Shown here in pieces: positions 54,143-62,313 of a DNA stretch of 64,000 nucleotides. The stretch spans positions 124,001-188,000 of the forward strand of contig NZ_JAPLET010000031.1 of the NCBI RefSeq assembly GCF_026391055.1. Reading direction: 5' to 3'. The notes under the pieces were generated by a model. The model was not told where the DNA came from. It worked only from the letters and a program-made list of their open reading frames with translations, and searched no databases. Each line of letters starts with the position of its first letter. Within the stretch, counting starts at the first letter, position 1. The stretch comes from Spirosoma sp. Lineage in GTDB: Bacteria; Bacteroidota; Bacteroidia; Cytophagales; Spirosomataceae. The translations under genes and the position numbers were made by a program.

Positions 54143-54469
54143 GTGGACGATAGAGACCGAGAAAAAATTTACTCAAAGCGAGTTCGGGCGGGTAAACGAA
54201 CCTATTTTTTTGACGTTAAGTCGACCCGCACGAATGATTATTACCTGACCATCACTGAAAGCCGTCGACACCCGCAAGGGGAAGGGTTCGTGTATGAAAA
54301 GCACAAAATGTTTCTCTACAAAGAAGACTTCGACAAGTTTATTGAAGCGTTGCAGGAAACCGTGAGTCATATAAAAACCGAACTCATGCCCGAAGTAGAC
54401 TTCACGCAGTTCGTACAACGCGAGCGGGATGAACAGGATGACTTCGCCAGTGAGTTGAAATGGGAATAA
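54143..54469 (+). CDS. DUF3276 PUR-like nucleic-acid-binding protein
   Basis: The 108-residue protein (GTG start) begins IYSKRVRAGKRTYFFDVKST and continues with NDYYLTITESRR, YEKHKMFLYKEDFDKFIEAL, the repeating strand-helix pattern of the PUR-alpha-like DUF3276 family found widely in Bacteroidota. PUR domains bind single-stranded DNA or RNA; the Bacteroidota proteins have unknown roles, perhaps regulatory. It is a single-gene unit with a promoter and strong terminator, between rlpA (divergent) and ychF. The conserved start RVRAGKRTYFFD makes the GTG at 54143 the likely start. Confidence 0.92.
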   Translation: MDDRDREKIYSKRVRAGKRTYFFDVKSTRTNDYYLTITESRRHPQGEGFVYEKHKMFLYKEDFDKFIEALQETVSHIKTELMPEVDFTQFVQRERDEQDDFASELKWE

Positions 54470-54544
54470 ATGAACCTACTTTTTACGAATGGCATAAACT
54501 TTACACATTCTCTCGGTTGACTGCTCCAACCGCTATATATAGTT

Positions 54545-54577
54545 AGCCTTCAGCCGCTCCGGTTGAAGGCTTTTTTT
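54545..54577 (+). terminator. Terminator of the PUR-like gene
   Basis: Twelve-bp arms (54545-54556 and 54560-54571, one G-T pair), 3-base loop and seven T. The T-tract runs into the -33 element of the ychF promoter. Confidence 0.9.
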
Positions 54578-54605
54578 GTGGTCCGCCGTCGCAGTTGTAT
54601 TTTTG
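54575..54605 (+). promoter_or_regulatory. Promoter of ychF
   Basis: TTTG (54575-54578), a 19-base spacer and TATTTTTG (54598-54605) form the best Bacteroidota-type promoter in the window. The start point near 54611 makes the long palindrome that follows the 5' untranslated leader. Confidence 0.8.
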
Positions 54606-54609
54606 CAGA

Positions 54610-54736
54610 AATAAGTCAGTAAGTCGGTAAGTCAGTAAGTCAGTAAGTGGCTGACGCATCAGGAAAACACCCACGTCAGCTGCTTACTGACTTACTGACT
54701 TACCGACTTATCGACTTGTTAACTTACTGACTTATT
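54610..54736 (+). repeat. Long inverted repeat in the ychF leader
   Basis: The outermost 15 bases (54610-54624) pair with 54722-54736; nested inside, 54621-54656 pairs with 54674-54709 over 36 bp with two mismatches. The repeats are built of GTCAGTAA-like units. The right end stops two bases before the ychF ATG. Confidence 0.8.
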
Positions 54737-54738
54737 TC

Positions 54739-55839
54739 ATGGGACTTCAATGTGGAATCGTGGGTTTGCCGAATGTGGGCAAATCAACGCTGTTTAACGC
54801 AATATCAAGCGGAAAGGCCGAAGCGGCCAACTACCCCTTCTGCACAATAGAGCCTAATGTAGGCGTAGTAACCGTACCCGACGAACGTCTGGATACCCTC
54901 GAAAGTCTGGTGAAACCCCAGCGGGTGGTACCAACCATTATCGAGTTTGTCGACATTGCGGGTCTGGTAAAGGGAGCCAGCCAGGGCGCCGGTCTGGGTA
55001 ATAAATTCCTGGCCAACATTCGTGAAGTGGATGCTATTGTACACGTGATCCGTTGCTTTGAGGACGACAACATCGTTCACGTTGAAGGCAAGGTCGATCC
55101 GATATCGGATAAGGAAATCATCGACGCTGAGTTGCAGCTGAAAGATTTAGAGGCCGTAGATAAGAAAATTCAGAAAATAGCAAAAGCGGCTCAGGTTGGC
55201 GATGCGAAGGCCAAAGCTGAGTTAGCCATCCTGAAAGAATACAAATCAACCCTCGAAGCAGGCAAGAGTGCCCGCACCGTTCAGGTGTCTCCGGAAGAGA
55301 AGGAAGCCGCCATCGGCGATATTGCCCTGCTAACGGTGAAGCCCGTTATTTATGTGGCTAACGTCGACGAAGGGTCACTGCCCAACGGAAACGCCTATTC
55401 TGATAAACTCAAAGAAGCGGTGAAAGATGAAGGGGCTGAAGTGATCATCATCAGTGCCGGTATCGAATCGCAGATTGCCGAAATGGAAGACCCCGAAGAG
55501 CGCGAGCTGTTCCTTAGCGAATATGGCCTGACCGAATCGGGTTTGAGCCAGCTCATCAAGGCATCGTACCGGCTGCTGGGCCTGATTACCTACTTTACGG
55601 CGGGCGTTAAAGAAGTTCGTGCCTGGACCATCCACCGGGGTTGGAAAGCCCCACAGGCCGCCGGCGTGATCCACTCCGATTTTGAACGGAAGTTCATTCG
55701 GGCGCAAGTCATGAAACTCCCCGATTTTACCCAATTTAAAACCGAAGCGGGTGTCCGCGAAGCCGGAAAGCTAGCCGTAGAAGGTAAAGAATACGTCGTA
55801 CAAGACGGCGATATAATGGAATTTCTGCACAGCGCCTAG
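54739..55839 (+). CDS. ychF: YchF/Ola1-family ATPase
   Basis: The 366-residue protein has the Obg-like G1 loop [17 protein letters not shown], the G3 [17 protein letters not shown], and, in place of the GTPase NKxD, the ATP-accepting NVDE ([11 protein letters not shown]), the hallmark of YchF. A TGS domain forms the C-terminus (GRWTIHRG-like [25 protein letters not shown]). YchF associates with ribosomes and affects translation and redox tolerance. It has its own strong promoter and an unusual highly structured leader. Confidence 0.96.
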   Translation: MGLQCGIVGLPNVGKSTLFNAISSGKAEAANYPFCTIEPNVGVVTVPDERLDTLESLVKPQRVVPTIIEFVDIAGLVKGASQGAGLGNKFLANIREVDAIVHVIRCFEDDNIVHVEGKVDPISDKEIIDAELQLKDLEAVDKKIQKIAKAAQVGDAKAKAELAILKEYKSTLEAGKSARTVQVSPEEKEAAIGDIALLTVKPVIYVANVDEGSLPNGNAYSDKLKEAVKDEGAEVIIISAGIESQIAEMEDPEERELFLSEYGLTESGLSQLIKASYRLLGLITYFTAGVKEVRAWTIHRGWKAPQAAGVIHSDFERKFIRAQVMKLPDFTQFKTEAGVREAGKLAVEGKEYVVQDGDIMEFLHSA

Positions 55840-55854
55840 TAGGAGTTTGGTTGA

Positions 55855-55942
55855 GTTAGTGGAGTAGATAAAATAGGTGAAGTGGTTGAAGTGACTAGAG
55901 TCGGTTTATCCTCGCTTCACCAATTTCACTCACTCCACTAAC
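55855..55942. repeat. Imperfect palindromic element between convergent ychF and the T9SS plug gene
   Basis: Outer arms GTTAGTGGAGT (55855-55865) and its complement (55932-55942) pair perfectly over 11 bp; an inner 7-bp pairing joins 55876-55882 with 55915-55921. It occupies the gap between two convergent stops and resembles the other intergenic palindromes. Confidence 0.6.
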
Positions 55943-55944
55943 CC

Positions 55945-57243
55945 TTACTTCCGTTTATTCACGCCTATCCGTTTGTAAGCGATCAGTTGGTCGGCGCGGG
56001 AGGCTGGCGGACGGTGATAGATAAATATTTCGTAATCGTTTTCGGTGGATGAGAAACTTCCCTCTATGAAGTTCTCATCCACTTTTGGTTTTGGACCGGT
56101 TGAGCCAACGATGTAATCGTAATTGTAAACACCCTGTTTCAGCAGGACGCTGGCCCGATAAGCGCCCAGGGTCGGGTCGAACTCCATACGGTTTCGGTCG
56201 GTCAGCTGCCAGAAGTTAAAAGCCCCATTCACATACACATCAACCCCCGGAATTTCGGGGGTTTTGAGAGTGAAAACAGTTTCGATATAATCGGCGTTGG
56301 TAGGGCCGTTGCCCGTTTCGCGATGGTCGATAACAAACTGCCCGTTAAAGTCATCGCTTTGTATGTACACACCGCGGCTACGCGGCTGGTCTACCTGTAC
56401 GTAAGCAATGTTTCGGTCGGCAGGGCGGTCGATGCGGTCGATGTAGTTAGCGCGGGACAACACCGTACGCGTATCGAAGAACCGGAATTCATTCCCGCCG
56501 GGCATAGTATTGCTTAAATCAACAAGCCGGTACTCCAGCGTCTGGTCAAAAGCCTGCACATTGGTTGGGCGTAGCCCCCGTATTTCGCGGTCATCGCGGT
56601 AGTTTTGCCGAATGACAACTTTAAAATCGTCTTGGGGCGATATCACCTGATAGCCTCTGTAGTTAACGCTCATATCGATTTGCTGATCGCTGAACTGGCG
56701 AGCAGGATCTGACGAAAAGCGCACACCAGCCGCTACCGTTACCCGGTTCTGATAGGTACTGAACCGGCGCGTGAAGAGGATATTATTCCGGTTGCGCTCA
56801 TCATAAACGACCAGCAGGTAATTGCCCGGCAATTTCACCCGTGGCAGGGTAAATCGGTAATGATAGTACGGAATTTTGGTGTTGATTGAGTTCTGGTACT
56901 CTGTGATGGGATTGTCGTTGTATTCGTACGTAAACTCGATGTCGTTCAGGATGGATCGTTGCCAGTCGGCGTTGCAATGCACCAGCCGGGCCCGGAAGGC
57001 ACGGTAATCGGCCGTCAGATCGTCGAACTCCAGTTGGAGCACCACCTGTTCATCCAGCGAAATAACGGGCGGATTCAGCGTCAGTGCCGGGTCGATCAGG
57101 TTGGTACCCACTTGTGGGAACAACAGCACGGAAGCTATTTTAGGGTCATAAACACGGTCGATCGTCTGAAGTTGCTGGGCAGCTGTGGGAAACGAAACTA
57201 GCCAGAATAACGCAATGGCAAAGAGCCTTAGGTAAACAATCAT
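55945..57243 (-). CDS. DUF5103 protein, type IX secretion plug domain
   Basis: The 432-residue protein has a signal peptide (MIVYLRLFAIALFWLVSFPTAAQ). The body is beta-rich with DRVYDPKIASVLLFPQ at the start, LVHCNADWQRSILNDIEFTYEYN, NTKIPYYHYRFTLPRVKLPGNYLLVV, and the Ig-like end DVYVNGAFNFWQLTDRNRMEFDPTLGAY. These match the DUF5103 family, now described as the type IX secretion system plug protein. It lies on the periplasmic or outer-membrane side. No other T9SS gene is adjacent, so the gene is a single unit convergent with ychF. Confidence 0.88.
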   Translation of the reverse strand: MIVYLRLFAIALFWLVSFPTAAQQLQTIDRVYDPKIASVLLFPQVGTNLIDPALTLNPPVISLDEQVVLQLEFDDLTADYRAFRARLVHCNADWQRSILNDIEFTYEYNDNPITEYQNSINTKIPYYHYRFTLPRVKLPGNYLLVVYDERNRNNILFTRRFSTYQNRVTVAAGVRFSSDPARQFSDQQIDMSVNYRGYQVISPQDDFKVVIRQNYRDDREIRGLRPTNVQAFDQTLEYRLVDLSNTMPGGNEFRFFDTRTVLSRANYIDRIDRPADRNIAYVQVDQPRSRGVYIQSDDFNGQFVIDHRETGNGPTNADYIETVFTLKTPEIPGVDVYVNGAFNFWQLTDRNRMEFDPTLGAYRASVLLKQGVYNYDYIVGSTGPKPKVDENFIEGSFSSTENDYEIFIYHRPPASRADQLIAYKRIGVNKRK

Positions 57244-57399
57244 GTACAGTGGTTTTAATCGGCGATTGGTAAACAGACATCCGTCAGTCTGCTTGTATAG
57301 GAACGATACAGCAGGTCCTGATTATACAGCGGTATCAACATTCGTCCAATTCAGTAGTTAATACCTTTATGATTATCGTCTACTCAGGTAAATTTATAT

Positions 57400-58344
57400 A
57401 TGGTCAATTATAACCCCAAAGACTGGTTTCGATTTATTATCACCTTCAACCGGGCCGACACGGTGCGTAAGCTGCTACCAGCGCTGGTATCCATCGGTGT
57501 CTACTCGTTTATCATCGTCCACCTGATCGAGATGGCCGATTTGAGTGACAACCCGCATCTGAAGAACTTCTCGCTCATGCACACACTGCTGAGTTTTGTT
57601 ATATCGATGCTGCTGGTTTTCCGAACGAACACTGCTTACGACCGCTGGTGGGAAGGCCGGAAACTATGGGGAGGCCTTGTCAACAACAGCCGAAATATGG
57701 CGCTTAAGCTGGACCAGTTGCTGGAACCAACCCAGATCGAAGCCCGCCAGTTTTTCCGGACCATGATTCCGAACTTCGCCTTTGCGCTCAAGAACCATTT
57801 ACGGCAGCAAGGCGTAGAACAGGAGTTTGCCGAAAGTGCCTCGTTTGGCGTGCATAACCTCCGGTTGAGTGAGCATGTGCCCCAGCAAATTGCACTGGCT
57901 ATTTTTGGCAAAGTCAATACCCTGCAACGTCAGGGCACTTTACTACCCGAGCATCTGCTGGTACTCAACCCGGAAATTCAATCCCTGATGGACATCTGCG
58001 GAGCCTGCGAGCGAATAAAAAACACGCCCATTCCGTTTTCCTATAGCTCGTTTATCAAGAAATTCATTTTCGTTTACTGCATTTCGCTGCCGTTGGGTTA
58101 CGTCTCCAACCTCCATTACCTGGTTGTACCGCTGGTCGTATTCGTTTTTTACGTGCTGGCCAGCCTGGAAGTTATAGCCGAAGAAATCGAAAACCCGTTT
58201 GGTACGGACGACAACGACCTGCCGCTGGATACCATCTGCAAGGGCATTCATAAAACCGTGACCCAGTCGTTCGACCATACCGAAATGCTCCTTCAAACAG
58301 ACCAGCTCAGTGAAACGCCCAAAGGTTTTTCGTACGAAAAATAG
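57400..58344 (+). CDS. Bestrophin-family (UPF0187) anion channel
   Basis: The 314-residue protein opens with NPKDWFRFIITFNRADTVRKLLPAL and has the core bestrophin helix block SFVISMLLVFRTNTAYDRWWEGRKLWGGLVNNSRN, with further helices near 230-265 and the motif EEIENPFGTDDNDLPLDT, the acidic cytosolic cap of bestrophins. It forms a pentameric anion channel in the membrane. The gene is a single unit between a divergent T9SS-plug gene and a convergent radical SAM gene. Confidence 0.93.
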   Translation: MVNYNPKDWFRFIITFNRADTVRKLLPALVSIGVYSFIIVHLIEMADLSDNPHLKNFSLMHTLLSFVISMLLVFRTNTAYDRWWEGRKLWGGLVNNSRNMALKLDQLLEPTQIEARQFFRTMIPNFAFALKNHLRQQGVEQEFAESASFGVHNLRLSEHVPQQIALAIFGKVNTLQRQGTLLPEHLLVLNPEIQSLMDICGACERIKNTPIPFSYSSFIKKFIFVYCISLPLGYVSNLHYLVVPLVVFVFYVLASLEVIAEEIENPFGTDDNDLPLDTICKGIHKTVTQSFDHTEMLLQTDQLSETPKGFSYEK

Positions 58345-58358
58345 ACCATCAGGAAAAC

Positions 58359-59417
58359 TCACTCAAACAAGCCAAGCTGCCCGGCAGGTCTGAACAAGCG
58401 CGTTGTCAACTCGGTCGGCTTACGTCCGGCCAGGTATTTCTGACAGGAAATCCGGTGCAACTGAGCGATCTGGTGTGCATACTGCCCCTCCCCTGTCATC
58501 CGGGTCTTAAACCGCGAATCGTTCAGCTGGCCGCCATGACAATCGGCAATTTGAGTAAGCACGCGGTCGGCCCGGTCGGGAAAGGTTTGCAGAAGCCAGT
58601 CGGTAAACAGGGGCGCAACCGCACCATTTAGCCGGACAACAGTGTAAGCAGCCCAGCAGGCACCCTGGTCGGCGGCCTGCTCAATTAATCTGGGAATTTC
58701 GTGGTCGTTCAGACTGGGAATGATAGGCGCTGTCATAATCCCCACGGGTACGCCTGCCCGATGTAACGCGCCCATCGTTTTAAAGCGTTGCCCGGCTGTA
58801 ACGGTGCGCGGCTCCATAACCAACCGAAGGGACTCGTTGCCGGTGGTAATCGAAATGGCGACACTCACCAGATTAAGCGCTGCCAGTGGTGCTAAAATAT
58901 CCAGATCGCGCAGAATGAGCGCATTCTTGGTAATGATCGACACCGGATTCCGGTATTGTAGGCATAGAGCCAGCATCTGCCGGGTGAGCTGGTAGGTACG
59001 TTCGGCGGGTTGGTAGCAATCGGTATTTCCCGAGAAATGAATAATACCCGGTTTGTAGGAGCGCGACTGAAACTGCTTTTCGAGTAAGGCCGGTGCGTTT
59101 TTCTTCACCATTATTTTACTCTCGAAATCAAGACCAGCCGAGAAACCCCAGTATTCGTGCGTGGGCCGGGCGTAGCAATAGATGCAGCCGTGTTCGCAGC
59201 CTTGATAAGGATTTATGGATGCCGAAAAGCCAATATCCGGACTACTGGGACGGCTGATGATCTGCTTCGGTGTTTCTTCGAAGAACTGCGTTTTTATTGT
59301 TGGCTTCGGAAAGTCTTCATCTATAACCTCCTGCGGCTCGTCGGGTTCATACCGATGTACCGAGAATGAATTAGCTGAATTAAACTGCGCTCCCCGCCCT
59401 TTCTTGTAATCGCCCAT
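58359..59417 (-). CDS. PA0069-like radical SAM protein
   Basis: The 352-residue protein has the radical SAM cluster motif CEHGCIYCYAR (C-x3-C-x2-C) at about 74-81, preceded by INPYQG and followed by HEYWGFSAGLDFESKIMVKKNA. The segment IIHFSGNTDCYQPAE and VSIITKNALILRDLD belong to the PA0069 / spore-photoproduct-lyase-like group. The reaction is unknown. A 40-base palindrome lies two bases upstream of the start codon, in the right place for a regulatory site. It converges on the bestrophin gene with 14 bases between stops. Confidence 0.93.
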   Translation of the reverse strand: MGDYKKGRGAQFNSANSFSVHRYEPDEPQEVIDEDFPKPTIKTQFFEETPKQIISRPSSPDIGFSASINPYQGCEHGCIYCYARPTHEYWGFSAGLDFESKIMVKKNAPALLEKQFQSRSYKPGIIHFSGNTDCYQPAERTYQLTRQMLALCLQYRNPVSIITKNALILRDLDILAPLAALNLVSVAISITTGNESLRLVMEPRTVTAGQRFKTMGALHRAGVPVGIMTAPIIPSLNDHEIPRLIEQAADQGACWAAYTVVRLNGAVAPLFTDWLLQTFPDRADRVLTQIADCHGGQLNDSRFKTRMTGEGQYAHQIAQLHRISCQKYLAGRKPTELTTRLFRPAGQLGLFE

Positions 59418-59418
59418 A

Positions 59419-59458
59419 CTGATACAAATAAAACATAAATATATTTTACTTGTATCAG
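59419..59458. promoter_or_regulatory. Palindrome immediately upstream of the radical SAM start
   Basis: Arms 59419-59433 and 59444-59458 pair over 15 bases with one mismatch, around an AT-rich spacer. The position, just in front of the start codon at 59417, suits an operator or leader hairpin. Confidence 0.5.
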
Positions 59459-59491
59459 AAACTTAGGCGTAGCTGCTTACTAATTTACCGA

Positions 59492-61462
59492 CTAACTTAA
59501 TTTCTTCTCCCACTCTTCTGCTTCGAGCATAGCGGTTTCCCACTCGTCCTGAAGCTTACTGATTTGGGCCATTACGTGGCGGTATTCGTCGTTTTTGGCC
59601 TGCATCAGCTTATCCTCGCCATACGTTGCGGGGTCGGCGAGTTCGATTTCAAGGCGTTTCTTGCGTTCTTCCAGCTGCGCAATCTTGGTTTCCGACTCTT
59701 CTACCTGACGAGTCAGGTTCTTAAGGGTTTTCTGCCATTCTTTGCGTTCTTCATCCGATGCCCGGCCGTTGGTAGCTTTGCCATTCGACGAATGGCCGTT
59801 GGTAGCCGGAGCAGGCTGCATTTTCGAATTGTCAACGGGTTGACTGGATGGACCCAGACCCTGCGCTTTGCGTTCTTCCTGCCACCACTCGTACTCATCG
59901 TAGGTACCCGGATATTCTTTAATCTGCTCGTCTTCGATGTACCAGATTTTGTTGGCAATCTGCGACACGAAGTAGCGATCGTGGGATACAACCACGTAGG
60001 TTCCTTCATACTGCTGCAAGGCCTGAATCAGGATATTCACCGACTGCATGTCGAGGTGGTTGGTCGGTTCGTCCAGCAGCAGAAAGTTCGCCTGTGAGAG
60101 TAGTACTTTAGCGAGTGCCACGCGCGATTTTTCGCCCCCGGATAGCACCTTGATTTTTTTGAACACATCATCGCCCGAGAACAGGAAGCAGCCGAGTACA
60201 CCCCGGAGTTCGCCATCCGATTTGGTCGGGTTTGCCTGCTTCAATTCCTCCAGCATGGAATCCTCCACCCGAAGCGACTCAAGCTGGTGCTGGGCGTAGA
60301 AGCTGAAGGAAACATTATAACCCAGCACGCGCTCACCATCGATGGGTTCAGAACCCGAAATGATCCGAAGCAATGTCGACTTACCGCGTCCGTTGGCACC
60401 AATAAGGGCAACTTTATCGCCCCGTTCGAGCCGGGCGGTAGAGTGTGTCAGGATGCGTTTTTCGCCATAGGCCTTCGAAATATCGTCCAGATGCAGAATA
60501 TGCCGACCAGGCTGCTGCGAGAAGTTGAACTTGAAATTCACCCGCGCATTGCTATCGATCACATCGTCGACAAGCTCCATTCGTTCGAGTTGTTTGACCC
60601 GGCTTTGCGCCTGCTTCGCCTTCGAGGCTTTAGCTTTAAAGCGCTCAATGAACCGTTCTGTCTGCCGGATTTTAGCCTGCTGGTTTTCAAAAGCACCTTT
60701 CTGAATTTCGTTACGCAGGGCTTTCTCTTCCATATAGTAGGAATAGTTACCGGCGTAATAATTCAGTTTTGCGCCCGATACCTCCACAATGGTATCAACC
60801 ACATTATCGATGAACTCGCGGTCGTGGGAAACCACAATAACGGAGCCTTCGTAGTTCTGAACGTACTTTTCAACCCACTGAATGGAGGGTAAGTCCAAGT
60901 GGTTGGTCGGCTCATCGAGCATGAGCAGCGATGGTTTTTCCAGCAGCAGTTTAGCGAGCATAACGCGCATGCGCCAGCCTCCGGAAAAGAGCCTCAGCGG
61001 CCGGTGCAGATCGTCGGTCGAGAAACCCAGACCTTCCAGAATTTCTTCGGCTCTGGACTGGATGGTGTAGCCGTCGAGCGCATCGAATTCTTCCTGCGCT
61101 TTTCCGAGCTTATCGACCAGATCATCGGTATAATTGACCTCCATTTGATGGAGTAGCTCGTCAATTTTTATTTGCAACTCATTTTGCCTTGCAAACGCCT
61201 GCATAGCCACCGACAATATGGAATCGTCGGTCTGGTAAGACAGCAAATCCTGGTTAAGGAAGCCAATTGTCACATCCCCTGCTTTGGAGATCGTTCCCCC
61301 ATCTGACTGGTATTCGCCATTGATGATACGGAGCAGTGTGGACTTACCAGTACCATTGAGACCAATGAGGCCGATTTTCTGATTAGGCTTTATGTGTAGC
61401 GAGGCATTATCATAAAGTGCCCGGCTACCGAGGTAATACGATAGGTTCGTAATGGAAATCAT
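59492..61462 (-). CDS. ABC-F family ATP-binding protein
   Basis: From the ATG at 61462 the protein is 656 residues; the longer frame to 61513 runs through promoter boxes. It has two ABC domains without membrane spans: Walker A GLNGTGKST and GANGRGKST, signature LFSGGWRMR and LSGGEKSR, Walker B LLMLDEPTNHLD and LLLDEPTNHLD, and a long charged C-terminal coiled coil (ESETKIAQLEERKKRLEIEL). This is the Uup/EttA-like ABC-F layout, acting on ribosomes. It is divergent from tRNA-Thr across a very short gap. Neither subclass is certain. Confidence 0.95.
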   Translation of the reverse strand: MISITNLSYYLGSRALYDNASLHIKPNQKIGLIGLNGTGKSTLLRIINGEYQSDGGTISKAGDVTIGFLNQDLLSYQTDDSILSVAMQAFARQNELQIKIDELLHQMEVNYTDDLVDKLGKAQEEFDALDGYTIQSRAEEILEGLGFSTDDLHRPLRLFSGGWRMRVMLAKLLLEKPSLLMLDEPTNHLDLPSIQWVEKYVQNYEGSVIVVSHDREFIDNVVDTIVEVSGAKLNYYAGNYSYYMEEKALRNEIQKGAFENQQAKIRQTERFIERFKAKASKAKQAQSRVKQLERMELVDDVIDSNARVNFKFNFSQQPGRHILHLDDISKAYGEKRILTHSTARLERGDKVALIGANGRGKSTLLRIISGSEPIDGERVLGYNVSFSFYAQHQLESLRVEDSMLEELKQANPTKSDGELRGVLGCFLFSGDDVFKKIKVLSGGEKSRVALAKVLLSQANFLLLDEPTNHLDMQSVNILIQALQQYEGTYVVVSHDRYFVSQIANKIWYIEDEQIKEYPGTYDEYEWWQEERKAQGLGPSSQPVDNSKMQPAPATNGHSSNGKATNGRASDEERKEWQKTLKNLTRQVEESETKIAQLEERKKRLEIELADPATYGEDKLMQAKNDEYRHVMAQISKLQDEWETAMLEAEEWEKKLS

Positions 61463-61467
61463 GGATG

Positions 61468-61484
61468 CAAATTTACCAAAAATA
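61468..61484 (-). promoter_or_regulatory. Two overlapping -7-type boxes just before the ABC-F start
   Basis: Read on the minus strand, TATTTTTG (61484-61477) and TAAATTTG (61475-61468) both match TAnnTTTG exactly. With the start codon at 61462 the leader would be about 0 to 8 bases. Confidence 0.55.
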
Positions 61485-61494
61485 AAACGGATAC

Positions 61495-61526
61495 TTGCGT
61501 TCTTAAATTCCACTCTGTTATATTTG
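61495..61526 (+). promoter_or_regulatory. Promoter of the tRNA-Thr gene
   Basis: TTG (61495-61497), a 21-base spacer and TATATTTG (61519-61526), an exact TAnnTTTG box. The tRNA starts 21 bases later. Confidence 0.7.
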
Positions 61527-61547
61527 CACTCGCAAAAGCGATTACAA

Positions 61548-61620
61548 GCCTCCTTAGCTCAGTTGGTAGAGCACTTCATTCGTAATGAAGGGGTCGTAGG
61601 TTCAAGTCCTATAGGAGGCT
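61548..61620 (+). tRNA. tRNA-Thr, anticodon CGT
   Basis: The cloverleaf fits: acceptor GCCTCCT pairs with AGGAGGC, D-loop AGCTCAGTTGGTAGAGC, anticodon stem CTTCA/TGAAG with loop TTCGTAA giving anticodon CGT at 61581-61583, and T arm with GGTTCAAGTCC. It decodes ACG as threonine. The CCA end is not encoded (the next bases are CAG), as is common here. Confidence 0.97.
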
Positions 61621-61656
61621 CAGCCGATACACAGTGAATACTGTACGAATCCTTTC

Positions 61657-61689
61657 AAAAACCTTCTGAAGCTATTCAGGAGGTTTTTT
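61657..61689 (+). terminator. Terminator of the tRNA-Thr gene
   Basis: Eleven-bp or longer arms (61660-61670 with 61675-61685, one G-T pair), 4-base loop, and a run of six T. Confidence 0.88.
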
Positions 61690-61737
61690 CGTTTATCATC
61701 TATTCATACCCTACAGCTTTTCAGCCCCTTCAACTGC

Positions 61738-62259
61738 TCAGCCACACCCGATCAGACTGGCCAAATTACTCATGACCGCCGTAGTGAGCATCAACATCGT
61801 CGGGTATATGGAATAGCTAGGCCCAGCCAGCAACGCCTGCTTAATCGCTTTGTTTGAGGTCAATTCCAACCGTTTGCGCACTACCAGTTGATGATCCATA
61901 ATAAACGGTTCCATCATCGATCGGGTACTCGACCCGGCTTCCCGATAAATAAGCGGGAGTTTCTCCAGTAGCCGGAGATAATTGTTCAACGAGGCCGGTT
62001 CGTCCAATCGACGCCCCACTACATATAGTTTGTTAGGCATGAGTTCCAGGTAATTCACGTTCAGCTTCTGCAGCAAAATAGACACCAGGGCAAAGTCAAC
62101 CTCATTTTTAGCCAGACTGTCAATTACCTTTTGCTGGTTCGTGACGTCCATAACCAGCTCAATGCCTTCGTGCTGGCGCATACAGCCCGCCAAAAAATAG
62201 GGCCTCGCATACTTACCTATCGATACCACCCACATCGTCAGTTTGCCCGGAATGACTTA
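61738..62259 (-). pseudogene. Remnant of a LysR-family regulator (effector domain only)
   Basis: The frame open after the TAA at 62259-62257 encodes GKLTMWVVSIGKYARPYFLAG, then MRQHEGIELVMDVTNQQKV and KNEVDFALVSILLQKLNVNY, the first half of a LysR substrate-binding domain. The homology begins upstream of the only ATG (62235), and the winged-helix DNA-binding domain is missing. After SNKAIKQALLAGPSYSIYP the C-terminus departs from the family and stops early, as if frameshifted. A regulator with no DNA-binding domain, start codon inside a conserved stretch and broken end is best called a decayed gene. What it once controlled is not recoverable here. Confidence 0.75.
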
Positions 62260-62268
62260 AATTTGATG

Positions 62269-62307
62269 GGGTTAAGCCGGTAGCTATCGGCACTACCGGC
62301 TTAACCC
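62269..62307 (-). terminator. Hairpin downstream of the edge gene
   Basis: Perfect 15-bp arms (62269-62283 and 62293-62307) with a 9-base loop, directly after the stop of the minus-strand gene ending at 62314. No long T-tract. Confidence 0.6.
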
Positions 62308-62313
62308 AATCGT

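Noticed and set aside
54613-54735. GTCAGTAA repeats considered as a CRISPR array
   Set aside because: Units are about 8 bases, tandem without unique spacers, and arranged as an inverted repeat; no cas genes nearby.
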